Origin: CAYJAD01 sp964370305
GTDB taxonomy: Bacteria; Desulfobacterota; Desulfovibrionia; Desulfovibrionales; Desulfovibrionaceae
Assembly: GCA_964370305.1 (NCBI GenBank)
Contig: CAYJIU010000021.1
Span: forward strand, 1-23,096
DNA length: 23,096 bases
Reading direction: 5' to 3'
Each line of letters opens with the position of its first letter. The stretch's first letter is position 1. Both the position numbers and the translations under genes were made by a program. This document shows positions 1 through 8,600 of this stretch, piece after piece. A model generated the notes under the pieces. It saw only the letters and a list, made by a program, of their open reading frames with translations. It had not been told where the DNA came from and ran no database searches.

Positions 1-2588
1 AATTTACAGAAAAAGCCCGTGAGTCCATTAGCGAGGCTCAAAGCTTTGCTGCGGGCATGGGCCATCAAGAAACAGATATTGAGCACCTAGTCCTAGCTTT
101 AATCAAGCAAGAAAATGGCATAGTACCCCGTATTCTTGAACATATGGGGGTGCAAGTTAAGGCATTAATAGTGGCTGTTGAGGGTGTCTTGCGCAAGCGT
201 CCTGCAGTTTCTGGTGGCAGTATGGATGCCACAAAGATTGTTATTACGCAGCGTCTTGGGCGTGTTTTGGTGGATGCTGAGGCTGAGGCCAAACGCATGA
301 AGGATGAATATGTTAGTGTAGATCATCTTTTTGCGGCCTTGGCAGATCAAGCTGCGGCATCACCTCTTGGTGATTTGTGGCGTGAATATTCCATCACCAA
401 GGCTCGTTTTGTCATGGCCATGGAGGAATTGCGCGGAGGAAAGCGCGTTACCAGTGCCAATCCTGAAGACACATTTGAGGCTTTGAGCAAATACGGGCGC
501 GACCTTGTGGAGGCTGCAAAGCTTGGCAAGATGGATCCTGTCATCGGGCGCGATTCAGAAATCAGACGTGTTATCCGTATTTTATCGCGGCGCACCAAGA
601 ATAACCCTGTACTTATAGGTGAGGCTGGCGTTGGCAAAACTGCTATTGTGGAGGGTCTTGCTTTTCGTATTGTTAATGGCGATGTGCCGGAGGGCTTGAA
701 GGGCAAATCGCTTTATGCTTTGGATATGGGTTCCTTGGTGGCAGGGGCAAAATTCAGAGGTGAATTTGAAGAAAGGCTTAAAGCTGTGCTTAGCGAGGTG
801 GAGAAATCAGAAGGTCAAATAATCTTATTTATTGATGAATTGCATACAATTGTCGGTGCTGGTAAGACTGATGGAGCTATGGATGCAGGTAATTTATTAA
901 AGCCCATGCTTGCTAGGGGTGAATTGCATTGCGTTGGTGCTACCACCGTTGATGAGTACCGTAAATATATTGAAAAAGATCCAGCCCTTGAGCGACGTTT
1001 CCAACCAGTAATGGTGGAGGAACCAAACATTGAAGATGCCATATCCATTTTGCGCGGACTTAAGGAACGCTTTGAAGTACACCACGGCGTGCGCATTGGT
1101 GATTCATCTATTGTGGAGGCGGTTACCCTTTCACACCGTTATATCCCAGACCGCCAGCTTCCAGATAAAGCTATTGATTTAATTGATGAAGCTGCTGCCA
1201 TGATTCGTACAGAAATTGACTCCCTCCCTTCAGAGCTTGATGAGGTCAACCGCAAGGTAATGCAGCTTGAAATTGAGCGCGAAGCTTTGCGCCGTGAGAC
1301 TGATAGCGCCGCCCATGACCGCTTGCAAAGACTTGAAGGTGAGCTTGCGGAATTGCGTATTAATCAAGGCCTACTGCGCCAGCAATGGGAGATGGAAAAA
1401 GGCTCCATCGACACAGTTAGAGACATTAAAGAACAAATTGAGCAAACCCGCCTAGCCATTGAACAAGCTGAGCGTGCTTATGATTTAAATAAGGCGGCAG
1501 AGTTAAAATATTCCATTTTGCATGGCCTTGAAAAACGCTTGCAAGAGGCCGAAAGTGGTAGCGAGGGTAAGCAAAGGCTTTTAAAACAAGAAGTGCGCCC
1601 TGAGGATGTAGCTGAGATTGTTGGCAAATGGACTGGTATTCCTGTCACCCGCTTGCTTGAGTCAGAGCGCGAAAAACTCCTGCGCCTTGGGGATGAGCTG
1701 CACAAGCGCGTAGTGGGGCAAGAAGATGCGGTTAAAGCCGTTGCCGACGCAGTTTTACGCGCACGGGCAGGTTTATCAGACCCCATGCGTCCGGCGGGTT
1801 CATTTTTATTCTTAGGCCCCACCGGTGTAGGTAAGACTGAGCTATGCAAGGCCTTGGCTGAGGCTCTTTTTGACTCAGAGGATAATATGGTGCGCCTTGA
1901 TATGAGTGAGTATATGGAAAAGCACTCCGTATCACGCTTAATTGGTGCGCCTCCGGGCTATGTAGGCTATGACGAGGGTGGACAATTAACTGAGGCTGTA
2001 CGCCGTAGGCCGTACTCTGTGGTGCTTTTTGATGAAATTGAAAAGGCCCACCCTGACGTATTTAATACGCTCTTACAGTTATTAGATGATGGCCGCCTAA
2101 CAGATAATCAAGGTCGCACGGTGGACTTTAGAAATACCCTTGTAATAATGACCTCTAATATTGGCTCCATGCATATGCTGGAAGGTATTGATAAAGATGG
2201 TAATTTAGCTGAAGCTACGCGTAAAATTATTTTTGAAGAGTTAAAAAAGCACTTCCGCCCCGAATTCTTAAACCGTGTGGATGAAACTGTGCTCTTTACT
2301 CCGCTAGGCCTTGCGCAGATTAAACATATAGTTGAATTGCAATTGCAACGTTTGCGCGGACGCCTTGAGCACCGCAAGATTTACTTGGATATGACCGATG
2401 AAGCAAAGGACTTTGTGGCTGGGGCTGGCTATGACCCCATCTATGGAGCAAGGCCGCTTAAAAGATATATTCAGCATCATGTGGAAACCATGCTTGCAAG
2501 AAAGCTCATCAATGGAGACATTCAAGATGGGCAACATATTATAATGGATGTTCAAGATGGTGTGCTTAGCTTGAGTGTGCAAAGCTAA
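1..2588 (+). CDS. clpB: ATP-dependent disaggregase ClpB (5' end cut by window edge)
   Basis: ClpB is the cytoplasmic Hsp100 chaperone that threads aggregated proteins through a hexameric AAA+ ring together with DnaK. The reading frame is open from base 3, before the Met at 57, and those codons (FTEKARESISEAQSFAAG) match the usual ClpB N-terminus, so only about six residues are missing and the Met at 57 is not the start. Counting from that Met: Clp N-domain about 1-130; first AAA+ with Walker A GEAGVGKT at 188-195, Walker B ILFIDE at 256-261 and arginine pair near 313; coiled-coil M domain about 390-510; second AAA+ with GPTGVGKT at 587-594, pore loop GYVGYDEGG near 634-642, Walker B VVLFDE at 655-660 and sensor-2 GARPLKR near 797. 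The full M domain and the length (about 865 residues) favour ClpB over ClpA or ClpC. Nothing looks damaged. Confidence 0.95.
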   Translation, partial: FTEKARESISEAQSFAAGMGHQETDIEHLVLALIKQENGIVPRILEHMGVQVKALIVAVEGVLRKRPAVSGGSMDATKIVITQRLGRVLVDAEAEAKRMKDEYVSVDHLFAALADQAAASPLGDLWREYSITKARFVMAMEELRGGKRVTSANPEDTFEALSKYGRDLVEAAKLGKMDPVIGRDSEIRRVIRILSRRTKNNPVLIGEAGVGKTAIVEGLAFRIVNGDVPEGLKGKSLYALDMGSLVAGAKFRGEFEERLKAVLSEVEKSEGQIILFIDELHTIVGAGKTDGAMDAGNLLKPMLARGELHCVGATTVDEYRKYIEKDPALERRFQPVMVEEPNIEDAISILRGLKERFEVHHGVRIGDSSIVEAVTLSHRYIPDRQLPDKAIDLIDEAAAMIRTEIDSLPSELDEVNRKVMQLEIEREALRRETDSAAHDRLQRLEGELAELRINQGLLRQQWEMEKGSIDTVRDIKEQIEQTRLAIEQAERAYDLNKAAELKYSILHGLEKRLQEAESGSEGKQRLLKQEVRPEDVAEIVGKWTGIPVTRLLESEREKLLRLGDELHKRVVGQEDAVKAVADAVLRARAGLSDPMRPAGSFLFLGPTGVGKTELCKALAEALFDSEDNMVRLDMSEYMEKHSVSRLIGAPPGYVGYDEGGQLTEAVRRRPYSVVLFDEIEKAHPDVFNTLLQLLDDGRLTDNQGRTVDFRNTLVIMTSNIGSMHMLEGIDKDGNLAEATRKIIFEELKKHFRPEFLNRVDETVLFTPLGLAQIKHIVELQLQRLRGRLEHRKIYLDMTDEAKDFVAGAGYDPIYGARPLKRYIQHHVETMLARKLINGDIQDGQHIIMDVQDGVLSLSVQS

Positions 2589-2702
2589 TAAGGTAATATA
2601 TTTTAAAATTTATTCCATAAAAACAAAAATTTTATATTTTCCTGCATACCTTAATGCACTAATTTAATTAATTTTATAAATATACACGAAAAAAAGTTAC
2701 AA

Positions 2703-2726
2703 TTTGGTAAAAATTTTTTTACCAAA
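2703..2726. promoter_or_regulatory. 11-bp inverted repeat, candidate operator upstream of the porin promoter
   Basis: Two perfect 11-bp arms, TTTGGTAAAAA at 2703-2713 and TTTTTACCAAA at 2716-2726, are separated by TT. The repeat ends 4 bp before the -35 hexamer of the porin promoter. The position suits a regulator binding site or an A/T-rich activator element; the bound protein is unknown. It is a poor terminator for clpB because the stem is almost all A-T and no T-run follows it. Confidence 0.5.
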
Positions 2727-2730
2727 ACAC

Positions 2731-2759
2731 TTGCCATAGTATTTTTTTTATTCTATAAA
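2731..2759 (+). promoter_or_regulatory. Sigma70-type promoter of the porin gene
   Basis: TTGCCA at 2731-2736 and TATAAA at 2754-2759 are separated by exactly 17 bp. Transcription would begin near 2766, giving a leader of about 60 nt. The leader carries a small hairpin (ACGC-TTCAT-GCGT, 2799-2811) just before the ribosome binding site AAGGAAGG (2813-2820), which lies 7 nt from the start codon. Near-consensus boxes and a strong Shine-Dalgarno fit an abundant protein. Confidence 0.65.
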
Positions 2760-2827
2760 GTTTTCACGGGTTATTCCGTATTCAGGTACAAATACAACAC
2801 GCTTCATGCGTAAAGGAAGGATTAACT

Positions 2828-4399
2828 ATGAAAAAACTCGCAACACTACTTTTGGCCGCTGGCCTCGTGTTCTGTGGCGTAACCGGTGCTTCTGCTATCG
2901 ACTTCAAAGCTAAAGGTCAATGGATCATGAACTTTGAATATGGCGATGGTGCAAGAGGCTATTCTGACACCAGCAATGGTCGTCCAGTTTATGGCTACAA
3001 TGGTGGCGATAGCTTCAATGCTAGCCAACGTGTACGTCTACAATTAGACGCCGTAGCTTCTGAAAGCCTTTCCGGTACTGTATACTTTGAAATTGGTAAC
3101 CAAAATTGGGGTGACGCCGATCACGGTGCAGCTCTTGGTGCTGATGGTGTAGCAATTGAAGTAAAACAAGCCTACCTTGATTGGGTTATCCCTAACACCG
3201 ACGTAAAAGTACGTATGGGTATCCAAGGTCTTGGCCTACCTTCATACACCACCGGCGGTTCCCAAGTATTTACTCAAGACGTAGCTGGTATCGTTGTTTC
3301 TAACAAATTTAACGACAACGTAGCCATGACCTTCTTCTGGGCTCGTCCTTACAATGATAACTTTGCTGGTGATGACTTCAGAGAAGGCTATGTAGCAAAC
3401 TATCTTGATAACACTGACGCCTTTGGTCTATTGCTACCCATGACCTTTGATGGTTTTGCCATCACACCTTGGGTAACTTACATGGCCGTTGGTCAAAATG
3501 CCTATCGCTCAGCTTTTGCTAACCTTACTGCTGATCCTGTCACTGGCGCACTTGAGCCTGACGGAACACTTGGTAGCACTGGCGGCGGACTTACTTCCAC
3601 CCTATACGGCTTGCTACCTGCTGGAACTCTTGGCCTTGCCGGAGCGGCAGGACAAGCTATTCCCACCGAAGATTTATATGCCTATGGTAACGTTTGGCAT
3701 GTAGGTTTAACTGGTGAAATTACTGCTGCTGACCCATTCCGCATTGCTTGGGACTTAAACTACGGTTCTGCTGACTTTGGTTATGTAGACTTTGGTGTTG
3801 ATGATTTTGAATTAAAGCGTCAAGGTTTCTATGGTAGCTTACTTGTAGAATACAAGATGGATTGGGGTACCCCAGGCCTTTACGGCTGGTACAGCACCGG
3901 TGATGACGATGACCCAACCAACGGTTCTGAGCGCATGCCTGTTATCAACAATGGCAACAGCGACAACCAATTCTCTCAATTTGCTGGCAACGGTAACCCA
4001 TACATCGCTCGCGAAGCCGTGCTTGGCACAAGCCTTATCGGTACTTGGGGCCTTGGTGTACGCGTAAAAGACTTCAGCTTTGTTGAAGACTTAAAGCACA
4101 CCTTCCGCGTGAACTACTTTGGTGGTACCAACAGCAGCGATATTGATTCAGTTGCTTTCGCTGCATTGGACGCACGCACCTTTGAAGCTGGCTTCTCTAA
4201 CGGCAATGGTATGTATATGACTACCACTGACTCCGCTTGGGAATTTGGCCTTAGCTCCGATTACCAAATCTATGATAACCTAAAACTCTATGTTGATATG
4301 GCTTATCTTGTGCTTGACTTTGATGAAGACACTTGGGGTAACAACTACACCGCAACTGATGCCTTCAACATCAACGCAAGCTTTGTTTACAGCTTCTAA
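2828..4399 (+). CDS. Outer-membrane porin, Desulfovibrio homotrimeric type
   Basis: This 523-residue protein probably forms a beta-barrel channel in the outer membrane. It begins with a classic Sec signal peptide (Lys-Lys, then a hydrophobic stretch, cleavage predicted after ASA at residue 23, leaving IDFKAKG). The mature part alternates polar and aromatic residues in strand-like stretches, has Asp/Gly/Asn-rich loops, and ends in NASFVYSF. That terminal Phe is the signal recognised by the BAM insertion machinery. The overall style matches the major trimeric porins of Desulfovibrio relatives. Residues near 220-270 are rich in Gly, Leu, Ala and Thr and look like a long external loop or insertion. 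Its own promoter and terminator make it a single-gene unit. Substrate specificity cannot be read from the sequence. Confidence 0.85.
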   Translation: MKKLATLLLAAGLVFCGVTGASAIDFKAKGQWIMNFEYGDGARGYSDTSNGRPVYGYNGGDSFNASQRVRLQLDAVASESLSGTVYFEIGNQNWGDADHGAALGADGVAIEVKQAYLDWVIPNTDVKVRMGIQGLGLPSYTTGGSQVFTQDVAGIVVSNKFNDNVAMTFFWARPYNDNFAGDDFREGYVANYLDNTDAFGLLLPMTFDGFAITPWVTYMAVGQNAYRSAFANLTADPVTGALEPDGTLGSTGGGLTSTLYGLLPAGTLGLAGAAGQAIPTEDLYAYGNVWHVGLTGEITAADPFRIAWDLNYGSADFGYVDFGVDDFELKRQGFYGSLLVEYKMDWGTPGLYGWYSTGDDDDPTNGSERMPVINNGNSDNQFSQFAGNGNPYIAREAVLGTSLIGTWGLGVRVKDFSFVEDLKHTFRVNYFGGTNSSDIDSVAFAALDARTFEAGFSNGNGMYMTTTDSAWEFGLSSDYQIYDNLKLYVDMAYLVLDFDEDTWGNNYTATDAFNINASFVYSF

Positions 4400-4423
4400 G
4401 AGTTGTTAAAATAGCTTAATTAT

Positions 4424-4452
4424 AAAGGCCTCCCGCAAGGGAGGCCTTTTTT
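4424..4452 (+). terminator. Intrinsic terminator of the porin gene
   Basis: An 11-bp perfect stem (AAAGGCCTCCC at 4424-4434, GGGAGGCCTTT at 4439-4449) encloses a GCAA loop and continues into T6 (4447-4452), 25 bp after the porin stop codon. This is a strong Rho-independent terminator. A second hairpin follows at once (GGTGC at 4453-4457 pairing with GCACC at 4471-4475, plus TAG/CTA inside). Confidence 0.92.
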
Positions 4453-4496
4453 GGTGCTTAGACAAAACTAGCACCACCGAATTCCCGAAGCGACAC

Positions 4497-4820
4497 TTGC
4501 AGTGACTTTGAATGAAAGCTTTATAGAATAACACGCTATTTTTTTACATAAATTTAACCAAAGTCATTACGAGCACAGCGAAGCAATCCATACGCTACGC
4601 TTTTCTGCCTCCCGTCATTACGGGCACAGCGAAGCAATCCATACGCTACGCTTTTCTGCCTTTAATGCCTTCAATGCCTTTCCTGCCTTTACATTCTATC
4701 GTTTTCATACTGGACTGCCGCGTCGTCGCGGGGCTCCTCCTCGCAGTGACTTCGCGTGAAAGTTTCACAGAGTACACACTAATTTTTTGCATAAATTTTA
4801 GTCAAGGTAACAATTACGAG
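4497..4820. repeat. Diverged long direct repeat linking REP-like modules
   Basis: Two related segments of about 76-83 bp, at 4497-4572 and 4738-4820, read roughly GCAGTGACTT..TGAAAG.TT, then ..ACAC..ATTTTTT.CATAAATTT, and end in ATTACGAG. They differ by scattered substitutions and small indels. Each begins with the tail of one REP-like element (..CGCAGTGAC) and ends in the head of the next (ATTACGAG), so they look like old duplicated spacers within a chain of elements. They fill most of the 618 bp between the porin and the next gene, where I see no credible coding region. Confidence 0.7.
4563..4661. repeat. Tandem pair of 48-bp REP-like repeats
   Basis: The 48-bp unit starts GTCATTACGAGCACAGCG and ends GCTTTTCTGCCT. 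It occurs at 4563-4610 and 4614-4661, separated by CCC, with one mismatch (GAG versus GGG). Its first 28 bases are partly the inverse of the sequence at 4711-4750 (TGGACTGCCGCG...CTCGCAGTGAC), so head and tail form imperfect terminal inverted repeats of one element of about 190 bp. A further diverged head lies at 4813-4855. Short TGCCTT-type repeats occupy about 4656-4690. Similar GTCATTGCGAG..AAGCAATCC repeats are scattered through many bacterial genomes (general knowledge, not checked here). Confidence 0.75.
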
Positions 4821-4879
4821 AAAGCCCAAGGAACGAGGGCGACGAAGCAAGCAATAAAATTTTTTTGCAAAGGTTATAA

Positions 4880-4907
4880 TTGTGTAATCTGATAATTTAT
4901 TACACAA
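4880..4907. other. Hairpin in the gap downstream of the OB-fold gene
   Basis: Arms TTGTGTAAT (4880-4888) and ATTACACAA (4899-4907) flank a 10-nt loop. It lies 110 bp beyond the stop of the minus-strand gene at 5018 and could mark the end of that transcript. It has no T-run in the correct place on the minus strand, so its role as a terminator is doubtful. I see nothing else in 4908-5017. Confidence 0.3.
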
Positions 4908-5017
4908 AAAACATTTCCTACTTCAAGTAAGAACGTATTATTATAGAAAAACTTCGTTACGATGATGGCACAACTTAGATGCTTTTGCCCTGACTAGTAC
5001 TACTTTCAAAAGGTCGA

Positions 5018-5536
5018 CTATTTAGCATCGCCTAAAAACTCACAATGAGTTATGCGCACAAAATCATCACCAAACAAACCCTTACTAATACCTCCAAGGC
5101 GTACTTTATCCCCAGCTTGCAATTTCGCAATATCTTCTGCCATATTTTTAGAAAACTCACAGCGAACACCAGTAAGCCCAAATGCATCCAAAGCCAATAC
5201 AATTTCAGGAAATCCTAGGCTAGACTCACCTACCCTATGTACAATTCCTTGTACCGCAATGTGCAAGTCGGTATAAATGTTCTCAGCATCCAATGTGTGT
5301 TCTGTATATAAGTGAAAAAGTTCTTCAACGCTAAACAATCTTTGCAAGGCATAGGTTTTGCGGCATTTTTCTTGAGCCTTGGCATCATCTTCGGCCTTTT
5401 TAATACATGCGTCATAGCTGGCCCGCTCTTTTATCAGTTCGCTTTTAAGATTATTCCTTTCAATACCGCCTAGCTCATGCGCAGAGGCTAAACTGACTAA
5501 TACCAAATAACATATGCATAACATTAAATAACGCAT
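5018..5536 (-). CDS. Secreted protein with tRNA_anti-like OB-fold domain
   Basis: A 172-residue exported protein of unknown role. I place the start at the ATG at 5536 because GAGGA (5543-5547) lies 6 nt from it; the in-frame ATG at 5542 is only 2 nt from the same site. The N-terminus (RYLMLCICYLVLVSLASA) is a Sec signal peptide with likely cleavage before HELGG. A charged helical stretch with two Cys follows (about 25-65). From about residue 80, a beta-rich region (AVQGIVHRVGES, GVRCEF, LQAGDKVRLGGIS, VRITHCEFL) resembles the periplasmic tRNA_anti-like/OB-fold family, whose members are usually uncharacterised. The mature protein contains four Cys, so disulfides are possible. It lies downstream of the sensor kinase on the same strand but behind a terminator. 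Confidence 0.65.
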   Translation of the reverse strand: MRYLMLCICYLVLVSLASAHELGGIERNNLKSELIKERASYDACIKKAEDDAKAQEKCRKTYALQRLFSVEELFHLYTEHTLDAENIYTDLHIAVQGIVHRVGESSLGFPEIVLALDAFGLTGVRCEFSKNMAEDIAKLQAGDKVRLGGISKGLFGDDFVRITHCEFLGDAK

Positions 5537-5549
5537 GAACATTCCTCAT

Positions 5550-5585
5550 AAAAATTTGGGGATGGAAGTCACCCTCCATCCCCAA
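5550..5585 (-). terminator. Intrinsic terminator after the sensor kinase gene
   Basis: On the minus strand, TTGGGGATGGA (5585-5575) pairs with TCCATCCCCAA (5566-5556) around an 8-nt loop. It is followed by A and T5 (5554-5550). The stem is perfect and 11 bp long. The T-run ends 2 nt before the ribosome binding site of the next gene, leaving no room for a separate promoter between them. Confidence 0.85.
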
Positions 5586-5606
5586 GCAATATTAGTAAAG
5601 CACCTA

Positions 5607-8600
5607 TTATTGATTTTTGCCTAAGTATATCTTAAGCACATCCAAGAGCTTTTCCATATCAATAGGTTTAGCCACATGGCCATTCATCCCACTCTCAAAA
5701 GCCATATCAATATCATCTTTAAATGCATTGGCAGTCATGGCAATAATGGGTATTGCCTTAGCATCTTCGCGCTCAAGCCTACGAATGGCGCTAGAAGCTT
5801 CATATCCATTCATTTGTGGCATTTGTATATCCATAAATACTAGATCATAGTAAAAAGGCTCAGCAGCTGCAAACTTTTCCACCGCTTCAGTACCGTCGCA
5901 AGCCTCCTCAATAATCAAGTCAAAGGGCGATAATAACTCCATGGCAATCATGCGGTTAATGTCTACATCATCCACTAAAAGCACTCGCTTACCAGGCATG
6001 ATTGGCATAGCATCATCACTTGTTTCTGTGATGCCTGCCTCTTTATTTTCTAGTAACCAAAGAGAGAAGAAGAATTCACTACCCTTATTTTCTTCGCTAA
6101 CTACTTCAATATCGCTACCAAGTAGCATGGCAATACTTCTGCTAATAGAAAGCCCAAGGCCAGTACCACCATAAACGCGAGTGATATGCCCACCGCCTTG
6201 TTCAAATGGTGCAAACAGGGTTTCTAATTTTTCGGGGGCAATGCCTATGCCTGAGTCTGCAACGGAGAAGAACACTAAGGTTTTACCGTCTTTGCGCTCT
6301 TTTTGTTCAAGACGGAAAGTAATACTACCAAGCTCTGGTGTAAATTTAACCGCATTGCCCAATAAATTAATGAGTATCTGACGTAAGCGCAACACATCAG
6401 AAATGAAGTGCTTATGCTCAAGGCCATCAATATTAACGCTAAACTTAATATTTTTGCTCTCGCAACGAGGGGCAATAATTGATGATACATCATCTACAAG
6501 CTTGGATATATCAAAGCTTTCTTCGCTAAGCTCAATTTTACCAGCCTCAATCTTTGAAATATCAAGAATATCATTTAATAAGCCCAGTAAATGCATGGAT
6601 GATGACTCAATTTGCATTACATTGGGGAGCAAGTCATCCTTGGAGCAATCAACTTCCCCAAGTTTACGCTTAGTAATATTGGTCATGCCAATAATAGCAT
6701 TCATGGGTGTGCGAATTTCGTGGCTCATACGCGCTAAAAATTCACTCTTAGATTTGCTAGCTTCATTGGCCTCATTTACTGCTTTAATGAGGTCTCGCTG
6801 GGTTTTGCGCAAATCATTCTCAGCAGTTACACGCAACGACACATCACGTCCCACCCCAAGAATACCACGTATACTACCATTGGGCCCAAAAATAGGAGTG
6901 CGTACAATATCTAATATTTCTTCATGCCCATCGGCAAAAGCAATTTTATGCTCAGTATATGCAGGCATTTTTTGAGCTAATAATTCTTGGTCGTTAGCTT
7001 TGCTAGTTAAATACAATGCATCAGGAAGTAATTCTTCATCACGTCTGCCGTGTATTTCCTCAGGAGTAAGCCCAAGCATAGCTGAAAAACGCGGGTTAAC
7101 AGCAAGATAAACGCCCTCTATATTTTTATACCAAATAATATCGGGTGATGCAGAAAGTACCATATCAAGCATGGCGCGTTCTTGCTCAATGCGTTCTTGC
7201 TCAGCAATTAATTGGGTTACATCTTCAGCAGTGATTATATAACCAATATTATTGCCGGCCCTATCTACAAGATATGTAACCTTACTCTTATAATAACTGT
7301 TAGTTGGAACATAGTAACTAATGGATGATGTTCTATTTTCTAAAAATGCAGCAACAGGGCCACCCTTTCCATCAAAAATGGTCAAATCAGTATAAAGTTT
7401 ACCCTTCACATCATCCAAGGTTTTATTGAGGATGTTTAAGGCATACTCATTCATATACAAAACCTTTTGGTCAAGATCAGTAATGGTTGTGGGGTTTTTA
7501 ACGCTTTGTACAATACCATTAAATAACTCATCCAAAGAGTTACATAAGACTCCAAACTCATCCTTGCTGGTAGTATCAAACCTAAAACCGCGATAACCAC
7601 TACTAAAGCTAGAAATACCACGAATAAGCTTTGTTATACCTCGAGTTATGGAAGATGCCATCCAAATGGCCACAAGCACAACCAATATGGTCATAATCAA
7701 TGTTGATACCGAAAGGCTCACAGCCGTATTCCACAAATTGGCGGCAATGGATTCATAGGCTTGTTCTGAAACCGATGATAACTCTCGGTCAGTATTTTCT
7801 ACTAATGCTTGAATGGTTTTTTGACTCTCTAAGGCTGGACGGTGGAAGTCATCAACACCAACCGTAACAGTTACTATGCCAAAACCAACCAGCTTTTCAC
7901 CGTATTGGCCAGTATAATAGGGTATGGCTGAAACTGTAGTTAGCTTCCACAAGCCACTCCACAAAATAAGAAATGACCCCGAACCACCGTCTTTAGCCAA
8001 GTTGTACCAGCCCGTGCATTGCGGGGCAAAGTTCAAATAGCGGCAATCTAAGGATACAAGACCTTGTTTGGCAAGAGCAATAGCTGGCTTTACTTCACGT
8101 GCTTGATTTGTAAACTCCGGCTCACCGGCAATAAAATCTGCGTATTTTTGGCCACTAGCCTGAAATCTTTCATAGGTTGCAGCATCAAGAAATGGTATTT
8201 GAGGTTCGCCAGTTTCAGCATCATAACCAGTAATGGAATGATGCCTTGGGTGAACAATACTACGCCCCTTATGATCCCAAATAAAAGCGTAGTTACCGGC
8301 AGCAGCACTAGATATATCAGAATAACGCTCTGTTTGCGGTACCAAGTGGCCTACCAAGGACATAATATGGTCATGATTAAGGGCCATGGTTATATAGCCC
8401 ACAACCTTACCATCTTTTGCAACTGGTGTAGCCCAACGCACAATACCCTTAAAACGCTTACCATTGGGGTTTTCATCACCTACGTAAGCAGCACTTTCTG
8501 GCTCAAATGGTATGCCTTTTTTCTTTGCATTTTCAGGTGTATACATACCTATCATGGGTGTTCCTACGTATTCACCAATGACGTCAGAAACATATATTTC

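Noticed and set aside
1..56. Start of the clpB gene at the ATG at 57
   Set aside because: The frame is open upstream and encodes the conserved FTEKA..SI.EAQ segment of ClpB, so the true start is outside the window.
2703..2726. Terminator of clpB
   Set aside because: The stem is nearly all A-T, lies 115 bp past the stop, has no trailing T-run, and sits against a promoter, so an operator is a better reading.
4563..4661. Possible CRISPR array from two near-identical 48-bp repeats
   Set aside because: Only two copies, with a 3-bp gap instead of unique spacers, no cas genes, and clear REP-like head/tail structure.
4665..4892. 75-codon plus-strand open frame in the repeat region
   Set aside because: It runs through REP-like repeats and AT-rich spacer, has no ribosome binding site, and the peptide shows no protein-like pattern.
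6403..6975. 190-codon plus-strand open frame
   Set aside because: Antisense to the HisKA/PAS part of the kinase, and Ser/Leu/Ile-rich as expected from reverse-frame translation.
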